64,000 nt of DNA from CAZDXB01 sp964509335 (GCA_964509335.1 CAZDXB010000007.1:62001-126000), one strand, 5' to 3'. Counted from the first letter of the stretch, positions 42,401 through 50,936 are shown. Numbers and translations are program-made. Notes: a model not told the origin generated them from the letters alone.

Positions 42401-45065
42401 AGTATTCAGTCGAAGCGTCAACGTCGAACGTCAAGTTTGCCTCGCCGTTGGCGGGCAAATACTTTAACGTGTCGCCGTCGTCGTTCGTTATCGTGAAGTT
42501 GTTCGTCAAATACTCGAATTGCAGAGGATTGGGAAGCGGCGCCCAGTAGGTGTACGTGCTCCTAATAGGAGTTTTTCTGTTTTCGTCGAATATCGTTTTG
42601 TATTCCAAGTTCGAATAGGGCGAATTCGACGGTCGATAATGTTCCATATCTATTTCCTCGCCGCCTAGCGAAAGAACCGCTATAAATTCTCTGTGCGGTT
42701 GCGGAACGGTTCCGACGCATTTATCCGTCGGCTTTAATTTATAGCCGGTCTTGGCGGTATCTATAAAAGTAAAGCCCTGGTAATTGTTAATTCTTTGGTA
42801 TATCAATTGTTTCCAGATTACGTTGCCGTCGTCGTCTCTTTCCATCCAGTGCGACCAAGTCGTATCGTTCAAATCGGCGTTTTCGATGTTCGGCGTATAG
42901 GGGTAGAACATACCGCCGTTATAATTATCGTCCAAAGAGCCGTGAGCTTTGCCTACTGCCGCGGATAGATTGACTAGCTTTGGCGGGTCAACCCATATTT
43001 CGTAGTAACAGTAAGGGTCGAAATAATCGTAGCCGGAAATATCGCCTATATCCCAAGTTACTTTCCAGACCCGAATTTTATCGCCGGCTTCCTCTAGGTC
43101 GATTTCGCCGTCGCCGTCCAAGTCTTTAGCTCTTCTGCCGTCGTGGTCGATGTCCTCGTAATAATCGTAATTCCCGGAACGCAGATGCTCCCAAGGATTT
43201 CTCCAATAAACAGAATCTTCTTCTATGGTGTATCCTTTCGGATAAATCGAAGCGGTGTCGAGCCATACGTCCGGATTTCCGTCGTTGTCCATATCGTATT
43301 CGGGATTGTCTTCGTCGTTGCTTCCCCGCAGAACATCGACAAATTTACCGCCGGGGGTTTTCAGAATCGGTATATTAATAGATTTGTCGCTCCAGTAAAA
43401 CGGCACGTCTTTGGGTATGTATTGAACGTATTTGGTTTCCAGAGCGGGCGTTCTTTCTTTGTTCTCCATTATCATAAACACTTTGAAAGGCTGATAGTAA
43501 AGCCCGAGGAAGTTTTTCCAGTTTAAATCGGTGTCCGCCGCTAAGAAGGCGCTGAACATCATATCGGCGTAGTTGCGGTATTTCCAGAACTTCCTTTTTG
43601 AGCCTTGATTCTCGTATTCCGTTTCATTATAGGAGACGTAAATATACGTCTTCCAGGATATGTATTTATCGACTTGCTCGTGAATTTCGTCGTCCGGTTC
43701 TGGGGTAGCCAATCGATAAACTATTACCTTCTCGGAGCGAGGAGGCATATTTAATCCGGTGAACTTGACGTCCTCGCCGTTGACTTCGTAAGTAACTCCC
43801 TGCGTTTCGACGTTCAGAAATTCGAAATAGTCCCTTACGTTTTCCTCGATTTCTATGCTGTTAATTGGCTCGTCGGACAAGTTTCTGACAGTGATTTGCA
43901 CCTTAAACGTGTCTTTTCTGTCGTAAGAAACGGCGTTTTTACCCGCCGCGAGAGTGTCCGGGACCTCGTTTAAAATCGCTCGGGTTACGTCAATTTTCTG
44001 AACCCAAGTATAGAATATAGCGTTGAGCGACCACTGAAGCTGACGACTATCGTATTCTACTTCCTTAATTCCCCCGATAGTGGGGATTCCGGCGTTGCAA
44101 AGGATGCGTCCGCCGTCGGCTTTGTCGTCTTCGATTAGGAAGCAAGCGGGATAGCCTTTGTTGGCGGTCGAAGCTATTATTTTAGAGGAGCCTACGTCGG
44201 TATTAGGAATAATCGTAGCGTATAAGTTGCCGTTTACCGCGTCTTCTGTAAACGCGATGGGGTATTGCGAACTATTAAAGTTCACGCCGATTAAATTCGT
44301 TTGATAATCCGCTTCGTCGTAATCGTCGAAATCAACAGCGCCGGCGCTTAGATAGCCGAGCTTCTCGATAAAGTAAGAAGCGTTGCCCTCGGCGTAAATC
44401 GTTCCGCCGCTTTGCAAAAAGCTCTCGATTTTCTCTCCTATATTCGGGCAGATTTTGAATACGCTGTCGATATAATACTTTTGGTCTTCTCCTTTCAGCG
44501 AAAACGAGGGGATAATCAACAGCTGGGTGGCGCTTGAAATATCGTTAGTATCCAAGAAGCTTTCGTTTACTTCGTAATAGATGTTGTCGTAAAGATATGT
44601 ATTGAACAAATTCTCGAAGTAAATCGCCCCCCAAGTTACCGTGTTGTCGTCTTTTAGGATTTCGCTCCTAAAAATCGCTACTCTTTTGGAATTTGGTTTA
44701 TACTGCAGGGAATAGTGCGGAGTCGCTTCCCAGTCGTATTCGTCGTAGCTCTCGTTAGTAACGGAGCGATAGTTGTAAGGAACTTTTTCCGGCAAAATGA
44801 AACTTCCTTTATTCTCGCCTTCGGCAGCCCAGTAAATTGAAAATTCTCCCCAGCGCGAGAATAAATTTGTGTCGAGATTTTGTCGGTAGAATCGCATATC
44901 AGCGTACGATTCGTACATAGCTAGTTTATACGCTTTCAGGAAATCCTCCTGAGTAGCGTCCGTCGGTATTATCGCGCCGCCGTCGGCAAGGGCGGGACGA
45001 AAAAGAGGCGTCAGAGTCAATAAAAGCGTTATTAAGGCAAGTTTAAGCGGTAGATTTTTTTTCAT
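39444..45065 (-). CDS. giant T9SS-sorted secreted protein (1873 aa)
   Basis: A signal peptide (ending PLFRPALA) leads a very long extracellular protein. Residues about 170-240 (QLLIIPSFSLKG, ESFLQSGGTIYAEGN) resemble a class I glutamine-amidotransferase/ThuA-like fold. Asp-rich loops look like calcium-binding repeats: DMDNDGNPDVW near 590, DIDHDGRRAKDLDGDGEIDL near 647, and DDNFDGIDDWIDD near 1000. CARDB/DUF11-like beta domains occur near 365-460 and 1570-1780. It ends with a T9SS sorting domain (VKNYPNPMDYRTYISYY, ending YSGRFVKD). No enzyme activity can be assigned. It is monocistronic, with about 410 bp of plain sequence upstream. Confidence 0.8.
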   Translation of the reverse strand: MKKNLPLKLALITLLLTLTPLFRPALADGGAIIPTDATQEDFLKAYKLAMYESYADMRFYRQNLDTNLFSRWGEFSIYWAAEGENKGSFILPEKVPYNYRSVTNESYDEYDWEATPHYSLQYKPNSKRVAIFRSEILKDDNTVTWGAIYFENLFNTYLYDNIYYEVNESFLDTNDISSATQLLIIPSFSLKGEDQKYYIDSVFKICPNIGEKIESFLQSGGTIYAEGNASYFIEKLGYLSAGAVDFDDYDEADYQTNLIGVNFNSSQYPIAFTEDAVNGNLYATIIPNTDVGSSKIIASTANKGYPACFLIEDDKADGGRILCNAGIPTIGGIKEVEYDSRQLQWSLNAIFYTWVQKIDVTRAILNEVPDTLAAGKNAVSYDRKDTFKVQITVRNLSDEPINSIEIEENVRDYFEFLNVETQGVTYEVNGEDVKFTGLNMPPRSEKVIVYRLATPEPDDEIHEQVDKYISWKTYIYVSYNETEYENQGSKRKFWKYRNYADMMFSAFLAADTDLNWKNFLGLYYQPFKVFMIMENKERTPALETKYVQYIPKDVPFYWSDKSINIPILKTPGGKFVDVLRGSNDEDNPEYDMDNDGNPDVWLDTASIYPKGYTIEEDSVYWRNPWEHLRSGNYDYYEDIDHDGRRAKDLDGDGEIDLEEAGDKIRVWKVTWDIGDISGYDYFDPYCYYEIWVDPPKLVNLSAAVGKAHGSLDDNYNGGMFYPYTPNIENADLNDTTWSHWMERDDDGNVIWKQLIYQRINNYQGFTFIDTAKTGYKLKPTDKCVGTVPQPHREFIAVLSLGGEEIDMEHYRPSNSPYSNLEYKTIFDENRKTPIRSTYTYWAPLPNPLQFEYLTNNFTITNDDGDTLKYLPANGEANLTFDVDASTEYSYYWIRNVGYDVDYNDSSGDLKYEDVEELGDGVFGYFVYDIPKGIGGYNIKLPKRQDGTYDIDAIVEIDGAPYHKWIDNPNTKDSIEIWEDPYQYHIYIPQVLIPPALDDDNFDGIDDWIDDRGDRFCSSTGFLHDDFMLDDGEDWLDYPEEPFIDDIYGRVDSGWYHGPDGEYGDDYFETLGKTHFKFNCKYEGNGKEGSVDISKGGWLVVEEIFGGSPWVIFSHVLTGYAKGVDYRLIAKPTPSIVKFGLDTAYIKYSIEDRNEPHYFDARFDPYRVSYGYGEATITTYAGGRDPCSLIEPSFNMSTIIDGDYNYRENVTLIPNADPDNPDLADYPKTVSGCFLEAKIEIMNGTDDNWINTTITPQIPNGLGNSEVVMSYVAYPRPLVPAKVDPATGEVIRGGDDLGSFRAGWRFNQPEDEVLIKMGNTLPLMQPSRRAYFVILFKIDENLENDVYDINFSISGTRKHYDESNARKKDKAQSIDINYEVPPLKFSVSDRNENGAPVGYEKIVVGDADLKSLLVETSGFFEGMGEARWSDEDVNYTEFDDLASLPSEYDAEAGKETIDLSQFTNFPNTDFSKFYILQKGKVQAYSDKRDILLSDRQILSYESDDFGSQLLTSGRDVEVTAVGPKLMNFKKIAAINGKEIKENQPLKFDSEGRKRVDAMVQVTNYGNDMAENVILDIEVGPYFNPIAEALPPNCAYTNNRIVASIGACVPGEKKRIHLPFIEKAGVCSCLFDTNAVIPNVMVSYRGNAGKSSAGPTIFRYPDWENLDLEAPDLYLYDLSANKEVLERGSDVRITGKVRNGARAISGAIVRFFAIGNDGDTLLIGEKPLDSLDRFQERRMDVYYAIEDSAEYVEFYASVESQDPNSEFCSQNNDRKLQIPMKGPDWIVEVKNYPNPMDYRTYISYYLTREMNSLKLTIYSFDGSEVAKFKDCPIDLGRNSIYWRASNHPKGTYIYSFDGIDSEGKPVTYSGRFVKD

Positions 45066-45478
45066 CTCGACCTCGTTCTATGTTAATAATTCCATTTCAA
45101 AACAGTCGTTAGTCAAAGGATTGGCTGTCTCTGACTAAAATTTCACGGAACGCGTAATTGACCCCGTTTTTTAACGTTCCTAACTTTCTATTAATCTTTA
45201 TTGATTATAATATAAAAATAATTTGTAAAATCCAAATAAAAATTAAAAGAAGATTTAATCAAGATGAATTAACATTAATGATTTTGGACATAAAGAGCGG
45301 GACGGAGTTTTCGCTCATCGCGTATGACAATTCAAGGAAAAGAAAAATTAGCGCTTTTAAGGGCGGCAACTCATAACTGTTTTTATATCAACAGTATAAG
45401 AAATTATATTCTTGGCATATCTATTGCTTATAGCACAAAAAGAAGCTATATTATTAATTAATTATTTGGGGGGATAAA
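45066..45478. other. intergenic region, no gene assigned
   Basis: An AT-rich gap between divergent genes. A 72-codon TTG-started frame (45158-45376) has no SD and an unusual composition and is not called. The final bases GGGGGGATAAA form the strong SD of the next small gene. Confidence 0.5.
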
Positions 45479-45622
45479 ATGAACGAGCAACTGCTGAAAT
45501 CGTGTTTTATCTTGGCGGCTACCGTCGGAATGATTTTGTTCGGCGTTAGTTCGAAAAGGAATTTGAGGAAAATCAAACGACTATTTTTTAAATCAAAGAG
45601 CAAGAATCCTCGGGTAGCGTAG
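45479..45622 (+). CDS. 47-aa single-pass membrane peptide upstream of NlpC/P60
   Basis: MNEQLLKSCFILAATVGMIL begins this 47-residue product, followed by a strongly basic tail (KRNLRKIKRLFFKSKSKNPR). One transmembrane helix (about 8-24) with a positive C-terminal part would place the tail in the cytoplasm. A very strong SD (GGGGGGA) lies 4 nt before the ATG. The stop is 4 nt before the NlpC/P60 lipoprotein gene, so the two are almost certainly cotranscribed and probably translationally coupled. No family is recognised. It might be an assembly or regulatory partner of the hydrolase. Confidence 0.6.
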   Translation: MNEQLLKSCFILAATVGMILFGVSSKRNLRKIKRLFFKSKSKNPRVA

Positions 45623-45626
45623 AGCA

Positions 45627-46184
45627 ATGAAGGCGAAATTAATTATAGCGGTCGTTTTGGGGAGCGCGTTGCTTGCCAGTTGCTCTCAGAGCGTTCGTTT
45701 CACTTCGGCGGATAATTCTTATAATCGCGATGCGCGGAAAGCGACTGTAAAATCCAACGAAGTCAAAAGAAAAATAGGAAAAGCCGAGAACGTTTTTTCT
45801 TTCGGGGCTTCAGTAGTGGAAAAGGCTAAGGATTATTTAGGCGCGCCTTACTGTTGGGGCGGCGAAAGCGAAGATTGTTTTGATTGCTCGGGATTCGTCT
45901 CGAAGGTTTTTAACGAAGCCGGCGTTCAGTTGCCGCGAACCTCTTACAATCAGTATGACTATTGCGTTAAAATAGACAAAGACGACGCGCGAATCGGCGA
46001 CTTGGTGTTTTTCTATAGGAAAGGAAAAATTGGACACGTAGGCATATATTTAGGCGGCGGCAAGTTTATTCATTCATCGTCGTCTAACGGCGTCGAGTTG
46101 CAATCTCTTTCGAATTCGTATTATAAACAAACCTTTGCCGGTTTTGGTAGAGTTGATTTGGACCGAGATTATTCGAGAAAATGA
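45627..46184 (+). CDS. NlpC/P60-family cell-wall hydrolase lipoprotein
   Basis: A 185-residue lipoprotein. The signal peptide ends in the lipobox LLASC, so Cys19 should be lipidated. The C-terminal NlpC/P60 domain (about 65-180) shows the catalytic Cys in CFDCSGFVSKVF, the His in IGHVGIYLGG, and a downstream polar residue near FIHSSSS. Such enzymes cut gamma-D-glutamyl-meso-diaminopimelate bonds in peptidoglycan, as E. coli Spr/MepS does, which it matches in size and layout. It is the second gene after a 47-aa membrane peptide. Confidence 0.9.
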   Translation: MKAKLIIAVVLGSALLASCSQSVRFTSADNSYNRDARKATVKSNEVKRKIGKAENVFSFGASVVEKAKDYLGAPYCWGGESEDCFDCSGFVSKVFNEAGVQLPRTSYNQYDYCVKIDKDDARIGDLVFFYRKGKIGHVGIYLGGGKFIHSSSSNGVELQSLSNSYYKQTFAGFGRVDLDRDYSRK

Positions 46185-46203
46185 GTTCTGTCGCGTATAA
46201 ATT

Positions 46204-46236
46204 GCCCTTCCGAAAGTTATGAGCTATCGGAAGGGC
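46204..46236. terminator. hairpin after the NlpC/P60 gene
   Basis: Perfect 10-bp arms GCCCTTCCGA and TCGGAAGGGC with a 13-nt loop, starting 19 nt after the stop. There is no T run, so termination would be weak or factor-assisted. Confidence 0.5.
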
Positions 46237-46396
46237 GCCCCCTATACTTTAAAATCTATACTTCCGGAAACGTCTATTTACTCGCTGAATCAAAAGCTAA
46301 TATAAATAGTAAATAATCAAAGACTATTTAGAGTCAATTTTTTAAAAAACTTTCCTTATATTAGAAATTTGAACATTTTATAGAATTCCAGAAAAT

Positions 46397-47455
46397 ATGA
46401 CGCTTAACAAAATAGTGATAAAAGAGGCGGAAGCGCTACTAAGTCAAATCGATTCGGTAGCGAATTTTATTCCTCTGTCTGCGATAGCCGAGAAAGACTC
46501 GATTGACAAAGCCTATAAGCAATTCTTCAACGCCGAGGTTGAATGGCGAATATTCGAAGAAAAGCTCTTTCGCAAATTGAACAGAGGCTCCTTCATCGAA
46601 AAATTTATTGAAAAAGCCGAGCCGGAAATCGAGAAAATCTATCGCGAGAACGCGGGATTCGCTAAGGACGAATTGCGTCGTTTAGCCGAAACGGCGGTTA
46701 AAATGCGAATGAATTACTTGATTAGACCGCGTTTTACTTTGAACTGGTTTGTCTTCCGCGGCGAGAATTTTAAAAGATACGGCGAAATTGAGAAAAGACT
46801 CTACTATTTTAGCGACTATCCTTATTTAATCGAGGCGGTCAAAAATTTCGTCCGCGAAAACAATTTGAACTTAAAGCAGGAACAAACAATAACGCAAGAC
46901 AATTTCGTTGCGGCGATAGAAAACGCCGACAAAAGTTTTTTCAGAAATCTCGACAAAGACGAATTCAGCGAGGCAATCGACCCGATATTTAACTTAACGG
47001 AAGAAGAGAGCGTAGCTCCGAAGGACGTATTGATAATATTTCTTGAAGACAAAAATTTGAACAAAATAGCCGCCGAATTAAAAGAAGAATGCGAAAAGGA
47101 CGGCGAGAATATAATCGAAAAAGACGAGTTCGTCGCTTTTATAGTCGATACGTTCGAAAAAGCTCGCGAACTTCTCGGCGAAATTGACTTTGAAGAAGCT
47201 CCGAAAGCGAAAGTCGGCGACGAAGCCGCGGTTAAAAAACTAATCGAGGCTCTTAATAAGCTTTCCGGCGCTCAAAAAGCCGAATTGCAAGCGGAAGTCG
47301 GCAACAAAATAAAGGGGCTCCGAGAAGAAGCCGAGAGCCTAGAAGAAGGTCAATCCGGCGAGCCAAACAAATCAAAAATCGACGCCGAAGAAATTGAAAA
47401 GCTATTTGAACCGCCCGACGAAGGGGACGAAAGTTCAACGGAAGAAACAGAATAA
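46397..47455 (+). CDS. uncharacterised acidic helical protein upstream of obgE
   Basis: A 352-residue cytoplasmic protein with no signal peptide or membrane helix. It is predominantly alpha-helical and rich in Glu, Lys and Asp. A defined N-terminal region (RPRFTLNWFVFRGENFKRYG near 112-130) is followed by repeated charged helices and a disordered acidic tail (EEIEKLFEPPDEGDESSTEE). I recognise no family. It ends 7 bp before obgE on the same strand, so it is probably translated from the same message and may act with ribosome assembly or stress functions; that is only inferred from position. Confidence 0.7.
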   Translation: MTLNKIVIKEAEALLSQIDSVANFIPLSAIAEKDSIDKAYKQFFNAEVEWRIFEEKLFRKLNRGSFIEKFIEKAEPEIEKIYRENAGFAKDELRRLAETAVKMRMNYLIRPRFTLNWFVFRGENFKRYGEIEKRLYYFSDYPYLIEAVKNFVRENNLNLKQEQTITQDNFVAAIENADKSFFRNLDKDEFSEAIDPIFNLTEEESVAPKDVLIIFLEDKNLNKIAAELKEECEKDGENIIEKDEFVAFIVDTFEKARELLGEIDFEEAPKAKVGDEAAVKKLIEALNKLSGAQKAELQAEVGNKIKGLREEAESLEEGQSGEPNKSKIDAEEIEKLFEPPDEGDESSTEETE

Positions 47456-47462
47456 CGCCGAT

Positions 47463-48446
47463 ATGAAATTTATCGATTACGCTAAAATATACGTGAAATC
47501 GGGCGACGGCGGGGACGGCGCCGTTAGCTTCCGAAGGGAAAAGTTCGTGCCTAAAGGCGGTCCCGACGGCGGCGACGGCGGCAAGGGCGGCGACGTAATA
47601 GTCAAAGTCGAACCCCAATTAAGCACATTGCTCGATTTAAAATACAAGCGACATTACAAAGCAAAAGACGGCAGGCAAGGGGACGGTTCGAAAAAATCGG
47701 GCAAATCCGGCGCGGACGTTTATATTAAAACGCCGCCCGGCTCTCTAGTAAAAAACGCCGCCACGGGAGAAGTTCTCGCCGACCTCACTCAAGACGACCA
47801 AGAGTTCGTCGTCGCCGAGGGCGGCGCCGGCGGTAAGGGCAACGCCCGGTTCGCCAGCTCGACAAATCAAACGCCGCGTTACGCCCAAGACGGCGAGCCC
47901 GGCAAGGAACTGGAAATCATTCTCGAATTGAAATTAATAGCGGACGTCGGAATAGTCGGCTTTCCGAACGTCGGCAAATCCACGTTAATATCGACAATCT
48001 CCGCGGCGAAACCGAAAATCGCCGACTATCCTTTCACAACATTAGTCCCGAACTTGGGAATAGTAAAAGTTGGCGACTACCAAAGCTTCGTCGCGGCGGA
48101 TATCCCCGGCTTATTAGAAGGAGCGAGCGAAGGGAAAGGCTTGGGCGACCGTTTCTTGCGCCACGTGGAAAGGACGCGGCTGTTAGTTTTCCTCATCGAA
48201 TCGACCAGCGCCGACCCCGAAGGCGATTACGAAACGCTCTTCAACGAAATAACGCGCTACAAAAAGGAAATGGTTTACAAGAAGCGTATAGTTTGCTTCA
48301 GCAAAGCGGACTTAGCCGACGAGGCAAAGCGCGAAGAACTCGCCGAGCTTCAATTCGACACAGCCGTCGAACCTATGCTCATCTCCGCCGTTACCCGCGA
48401 AAACATCGACTCGCTGAAATGGAAGATATGGGAGATGTTGGGGTGA
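47463..48446 (+). CDS. obgE: Obg-family GTPase
   Basis: 327 residues from an ATG at 47463, chosen because it begins the conserved MKFIDYAKIYVKSGDGGDG; an upstream in-frame start would overlap the previous gene. The Gly-rich Obg domain fills 1-160 (FRREKFVPKGGPDGGDGGKG). The GTPase domain has GFPNVGKSTLI (G1), DYPFTTLVPNLG (G2), DIPGLLEGASEGKGLG (G3) and SKADL (G4). Obg binds the 50S subunit and acts in late ribosome assembly and stress control. It lacks a C-terminal OCT or long acidic extension, which is common outside Gram-positives. Confidence 0.95.
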   Translation: MKFIDYAKIYVKSGDGGDGAVSFRREKFVPKGGPDGGDGGKGGDVIVKVEPQLSTLLDLKYKRHYKAKDGRQGDGSKKSGKSGADVYIKTPPGSLVKNAATGEVLADLTQDDQEFVVAEGGAGGKGNARFASSTNQTPRYAQDGEPGKELEIILELKLIADVGIVGFPNVGKSTLISTISAAKPKIADYPFTTLVPNLGIVKVGDYQSFVAADIPGLLEGASEGKGLGDRFLRHVERTRLLVFLIESTSADPEGDYETLFNEITRYKKEMVYKKRIVCFSKADLADEAKREELAELQFDTAVEPMLISAVTRENIDSLKWKIWEMLG

Positions 48447-48481
48447 GGGGGATAAAATAAAAAGAGTTTGTTGCTATAAAT

Positions 48482-49063
48482 TTAAGTATGAGGTTTAATA
48501 ATACTGAAATTTATTTCTCCGCTGTCGTTATAAAATTTCAATAATTTAGGCAATGTCTTTGTTGTCAGTTGTAAAATATCGCATATTTCGGGTAGCTTTT
48601 TGAAAAGCTTATTGTCGTTTTCTGTTCTTGTTTCCTCAGTAACAATAAAGAATTCTTCAAAAAACTGAGGTTTGTCTTTAATCTTTAGAGTTAGAGCGTA
48701 TAATACAATTTTAATATCTGCCGATTTTAAATACTCATTTTTTTGATTTTCAAATTCAATTTCATTCAATCTATTTTTTTGACTGCCATAACAAAACTGA
48801 TTCTCAATTTGATTGAAAAATTTATTATTCGGTAATAAATCTGATGTTTTTATATGATTGCCAGATTCTTTTAGATAAGCTAATTTATTTACAACTATGC
48901 TTTTAGCCGTATAGCGACATTCCTCGAAGACTTTATCAAGAACGACTAATTCTTTTGATTCAATTTTGTTTTGAAAAAAATCATATAGAACATTTTCATT
49001 ATCAAAAGGTAGATAATAACGAACTAAGGCAATAAGCGAACTTGTATCAATAATAACTTTCAT
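48482..49063 (-). CDS. PIN-domain (DUF4411-like) putative toxin nuclease
   Basis: A 193-residue protein starting MKVIIDTSSLIALVRYY, with the first PIN Asp at position 6. Further acidic positions lie in VFEECRYTAK, in KSADIKIVLYAL and in VTEETRTENDNKLFKKLPEICD, the arrangement seen in DUF4411 PIN proteins. PIN proteins are usually RNases. Its start overlaps the stop of an ImmA/IrrE peptidase gene by 4 nt, a coupling typical of PIN/ImmA toxin-antitoxin-like modules. Both genes are AT-rich, suggesting horizontal transfer. The N-terminus looks intact. Confidence 0.75.
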   Translation of the reverse strand: MKVIIDTSSLIALVRYYLPFDNENVLYDFFQNKIESKELVVLDKVFEECRYTAKSIVVNKLAYLKESGNHIKTSDLLPNNKFFNQIENQFCYGSQKNRLNEIEFENQKNEYLKSADIKIVLYALTLKIKDKPQFFEEFFIVTEETRTENDNKLFKKLPEICDILQLTTKTLPKLLKFYNDSGEINFSIIKPHT

Positions 49064-50268
49064 TGAATAAATTGGTCGATTTTCTCAGGCTTTATGTTCA
49101 GTTTTTTACAAAATTCAAATTGGTCAATAACGCCTTCGTGAAAAGCAATTTGTAACGTTTTAATAAACAGAGGCGATTTAATAGGTCTAGGAATAGAACC
49201 TTTCTGTTCAATTCCCATTTCTTTATCGATTTCTTTTTTCATCTTTTCTTCTTCCAATTTTCTCCTGTACTTTTTTTCAAATCTATCCTTAATATTGTTA
49301 TAATTAATTCTGGATATTTTGTCTAGGTATAATAACCTCGTATAGAGAGCTAATTTACTTAAATGGGTTTTTCTTGATATTTCTTCTATTATTGAATGAT
49401 GAAAATCATTTTCAGAAGTAGCTCTTTTGAGATTACTAATTATTTTATTTGACTCCCCAATTAAAAAGTAATAAGCAAAATCATTACACCAGCGTTCTAC
49501 TTCATTCAATATTCTGTTCGAGAAAAATTCATATTCTACTTTATCTATTTCTTCTTCATTCAATAAATAATGAGCCAATTCGTGAGCTATTGTGAATATT
49601 TCTCTTCTAAATGCTCTTTGCTGCCTCTTTAATACAATAACATTCGGTTTTAAATAGAATCCGTCTATATTCGCCTTTTCTTTTTTATTCCAAGTCTCAA
49701 CAAACTCAAAAACCATAATATTATACTCGGCAAATTTAAAAATCAAGGAATTTAAAAAATCCTTCATTTTAGATGAAAATTCAGGATATAAATATTCCCT
49801 TATCTTGAAAGCTACATCTTTTACATTATCCCTTACCGAATACTTTGGAATTTTTCTATCATTTTTAATTTCAACTAACTTAGAAATAGCTGAAAGATAT
49901 ATTTTCATATCCTCATAATTGTTTACTATTTTTTTAGTTCCGATATTTAACTCGGAATTAAACGTTTCTTTACGAAAAAATATACTAGCTTCTTTAGATT
50001 TTTTTGGTTCCGTCGGATCTAAATAATAGTGTAATCCTTTGTTAAAAATCATCTTATCGATTCTTTTTAAGTAGTTTAATTCAATTTTATCAGCTAAAAT
50101 TTCTTCTTTGGTTATAGGTTTCTTTTTACCTTCGCTTATTATTTCGGACAACTCCTCGGGTGAAAGCCTATACAGATTCAATAGATAGTTTAATCTTTTT
50201 ATGTTTTGTTCTATTATCAATTTGAATTTATATTTTTTTTTAAAATTTATATAATAAGTTTCTATCAA
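49060..50268 (-). CDS. ImmA/IrrE-family metallopeptidase (antitoxin-like partner)
   Basis: A 402-residue protein with the zinc motif IAHELAHYLLN near 230 and a downstream acidic region (CNDFAYYFLIGE) matching the ImmA/IrrE family (Peptidase M78). The N-terminal 60 residues (RLNYLLNLYRLSPEELSEII) may be a degenerate Xre-type helix-turn-helix, as in other Xre-ImmA fusions. Such proteins often cleave repressors or serve as antitoxins. It is the first gene of a two-gene operon with a PIN nuclease. The AT-rich, Lys/Ile-rich composition stands out from neighbours such as obgE. The 212-bp upstream gap shows nothing clear. Confidence 0.75.
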   Translation of the reverse strand: MIETYYINFKKKYKFKLIIEQNIKRLNYLLNLYRLSPEELSEIISEGKKKPITKEEILADKIELNYLKRIDKMIFNKGLHYYLDPTEPKKSKEASIFFRKETFNSELNIGTKKIVNNYEDMKIYLSAISKLVEIKNDRKIPKYSVRDNVKDVAFKIREYLYPEFSSKMKDFLNSLIFKFAEYNIMVFEFVETWNKKEKANIDGFYLKPNVIVLKRQQRAFRREIFTIAHELAHYLLNEEEIDKVEYEFFSNRILNEVERWCNDFAYYFLIGESNKIISNLKRATSENDFHHSIIEEISRKTHLSKLALYTRLLYLDKISRINYNNIKDRFEKKYRRKLEEEKMKKEIDKEMGIEQKGSIPRPIKSPLFIKTLQIAFHEGVIDQFEFCKKLNIKPEKIDQFIQ

Positions 50269-50480
50269 TTAAAAAAGCTAAAATTCTTAGTTACAATTTT
50301 ATAAAATTTCCTCCTATTCTCCCAAAAAATCTTTAATCTCTAAAAAGGATTGCCTCCAAAACCGCCACAATTCCTAAAAACACTACCCCTCAAAAAATAT
50401 TCTGTAACTTTTTGTAAATTGGTGTTGTCTTAACAGCAAAGATTCAATAAGTATCAGTATTTTATTAACTTGGAGACGCT

Positions 50481-50936
50481 ATGAAAAAACTGCTCTTACT
50501 CTCGATTCTTTCGCTCGCGTTAACTTATTACGCAGCCGCTCACACTAATAAAAACGAGCGAGCTCAACGCCAACCGACAGGATTATTCGACTATCAGTGG
50601 AATACTGTTTCAAACTTCTCTTTTCCCTTATGTAACAACGGAATTGCGTTTCTCGATATTGAAGAGAACTTAGGCGGCGGCTTCTGGCCTCGAGGCTCTT
50701 CTTATCAATATCTTTTTGCCGGCGGCTTTTGGTTCGCCGCGAAAAAGTGGATAGCGGCGGATTCGCTGAAGTCTAAGGACGATACCGTTCATTATAGGAA
50801 ATTGAACAAACTATGCGAGATTGGATATAATCCTAATTCCGGAGTGTCTTGGATGTTTCCGGGAACAGTGGAAGACGGAGACTCCGTTAAAACCGAAAAA
50901 GAAAAAAATACAGAGTTTATTTTTCGACCGATATGA
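50481..50936 (+). CDS. N-terminal part of a frameshifted T9SS secreted protein
   Basis: 151 residues with a signal peptide (MKKLLLLSILSLALTYYAAA) and a beta-rich start (FLDIEENLGGGFWPRG, YLFAGGFWFAAKKW). The frame stops just after a run of seven A (50902-50908). Moving back one base there continues into the next frame as YRVYFSTDMNENGTP, which reads as one protein with the following ORF. The heptamer A AAA AAT in the zero frame is a possible -1 slippery site. A real mutation, a sequencing error in the homopolymer, or programmed slippage are all possible. The intact product would be about 550 residues. Confidence 0.7.
   Translation: MKKLLLLSILSLALTYYAAAHTNKNERAQRQPTGLFDYQWNTVSNFSFPLCNNGIAFLDIEENLGGGFWPRGSSYQYLFAGGFWFAAKKWIAADSLKSKDDTVHYRKLNKLCEIGYNPNSGVSWMFPGTVEDGDSVKTEKEKNTEFIFRPI

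Noticed and set aside
45158..45376. 72-codon TTG-started frame in the gap before the NlpC operon
   Set aside because: No SD, no recognisable domain and an AT-driven Ile/Lys-rich first half; likely chance, though the last 30 codons look faintly protein-like.
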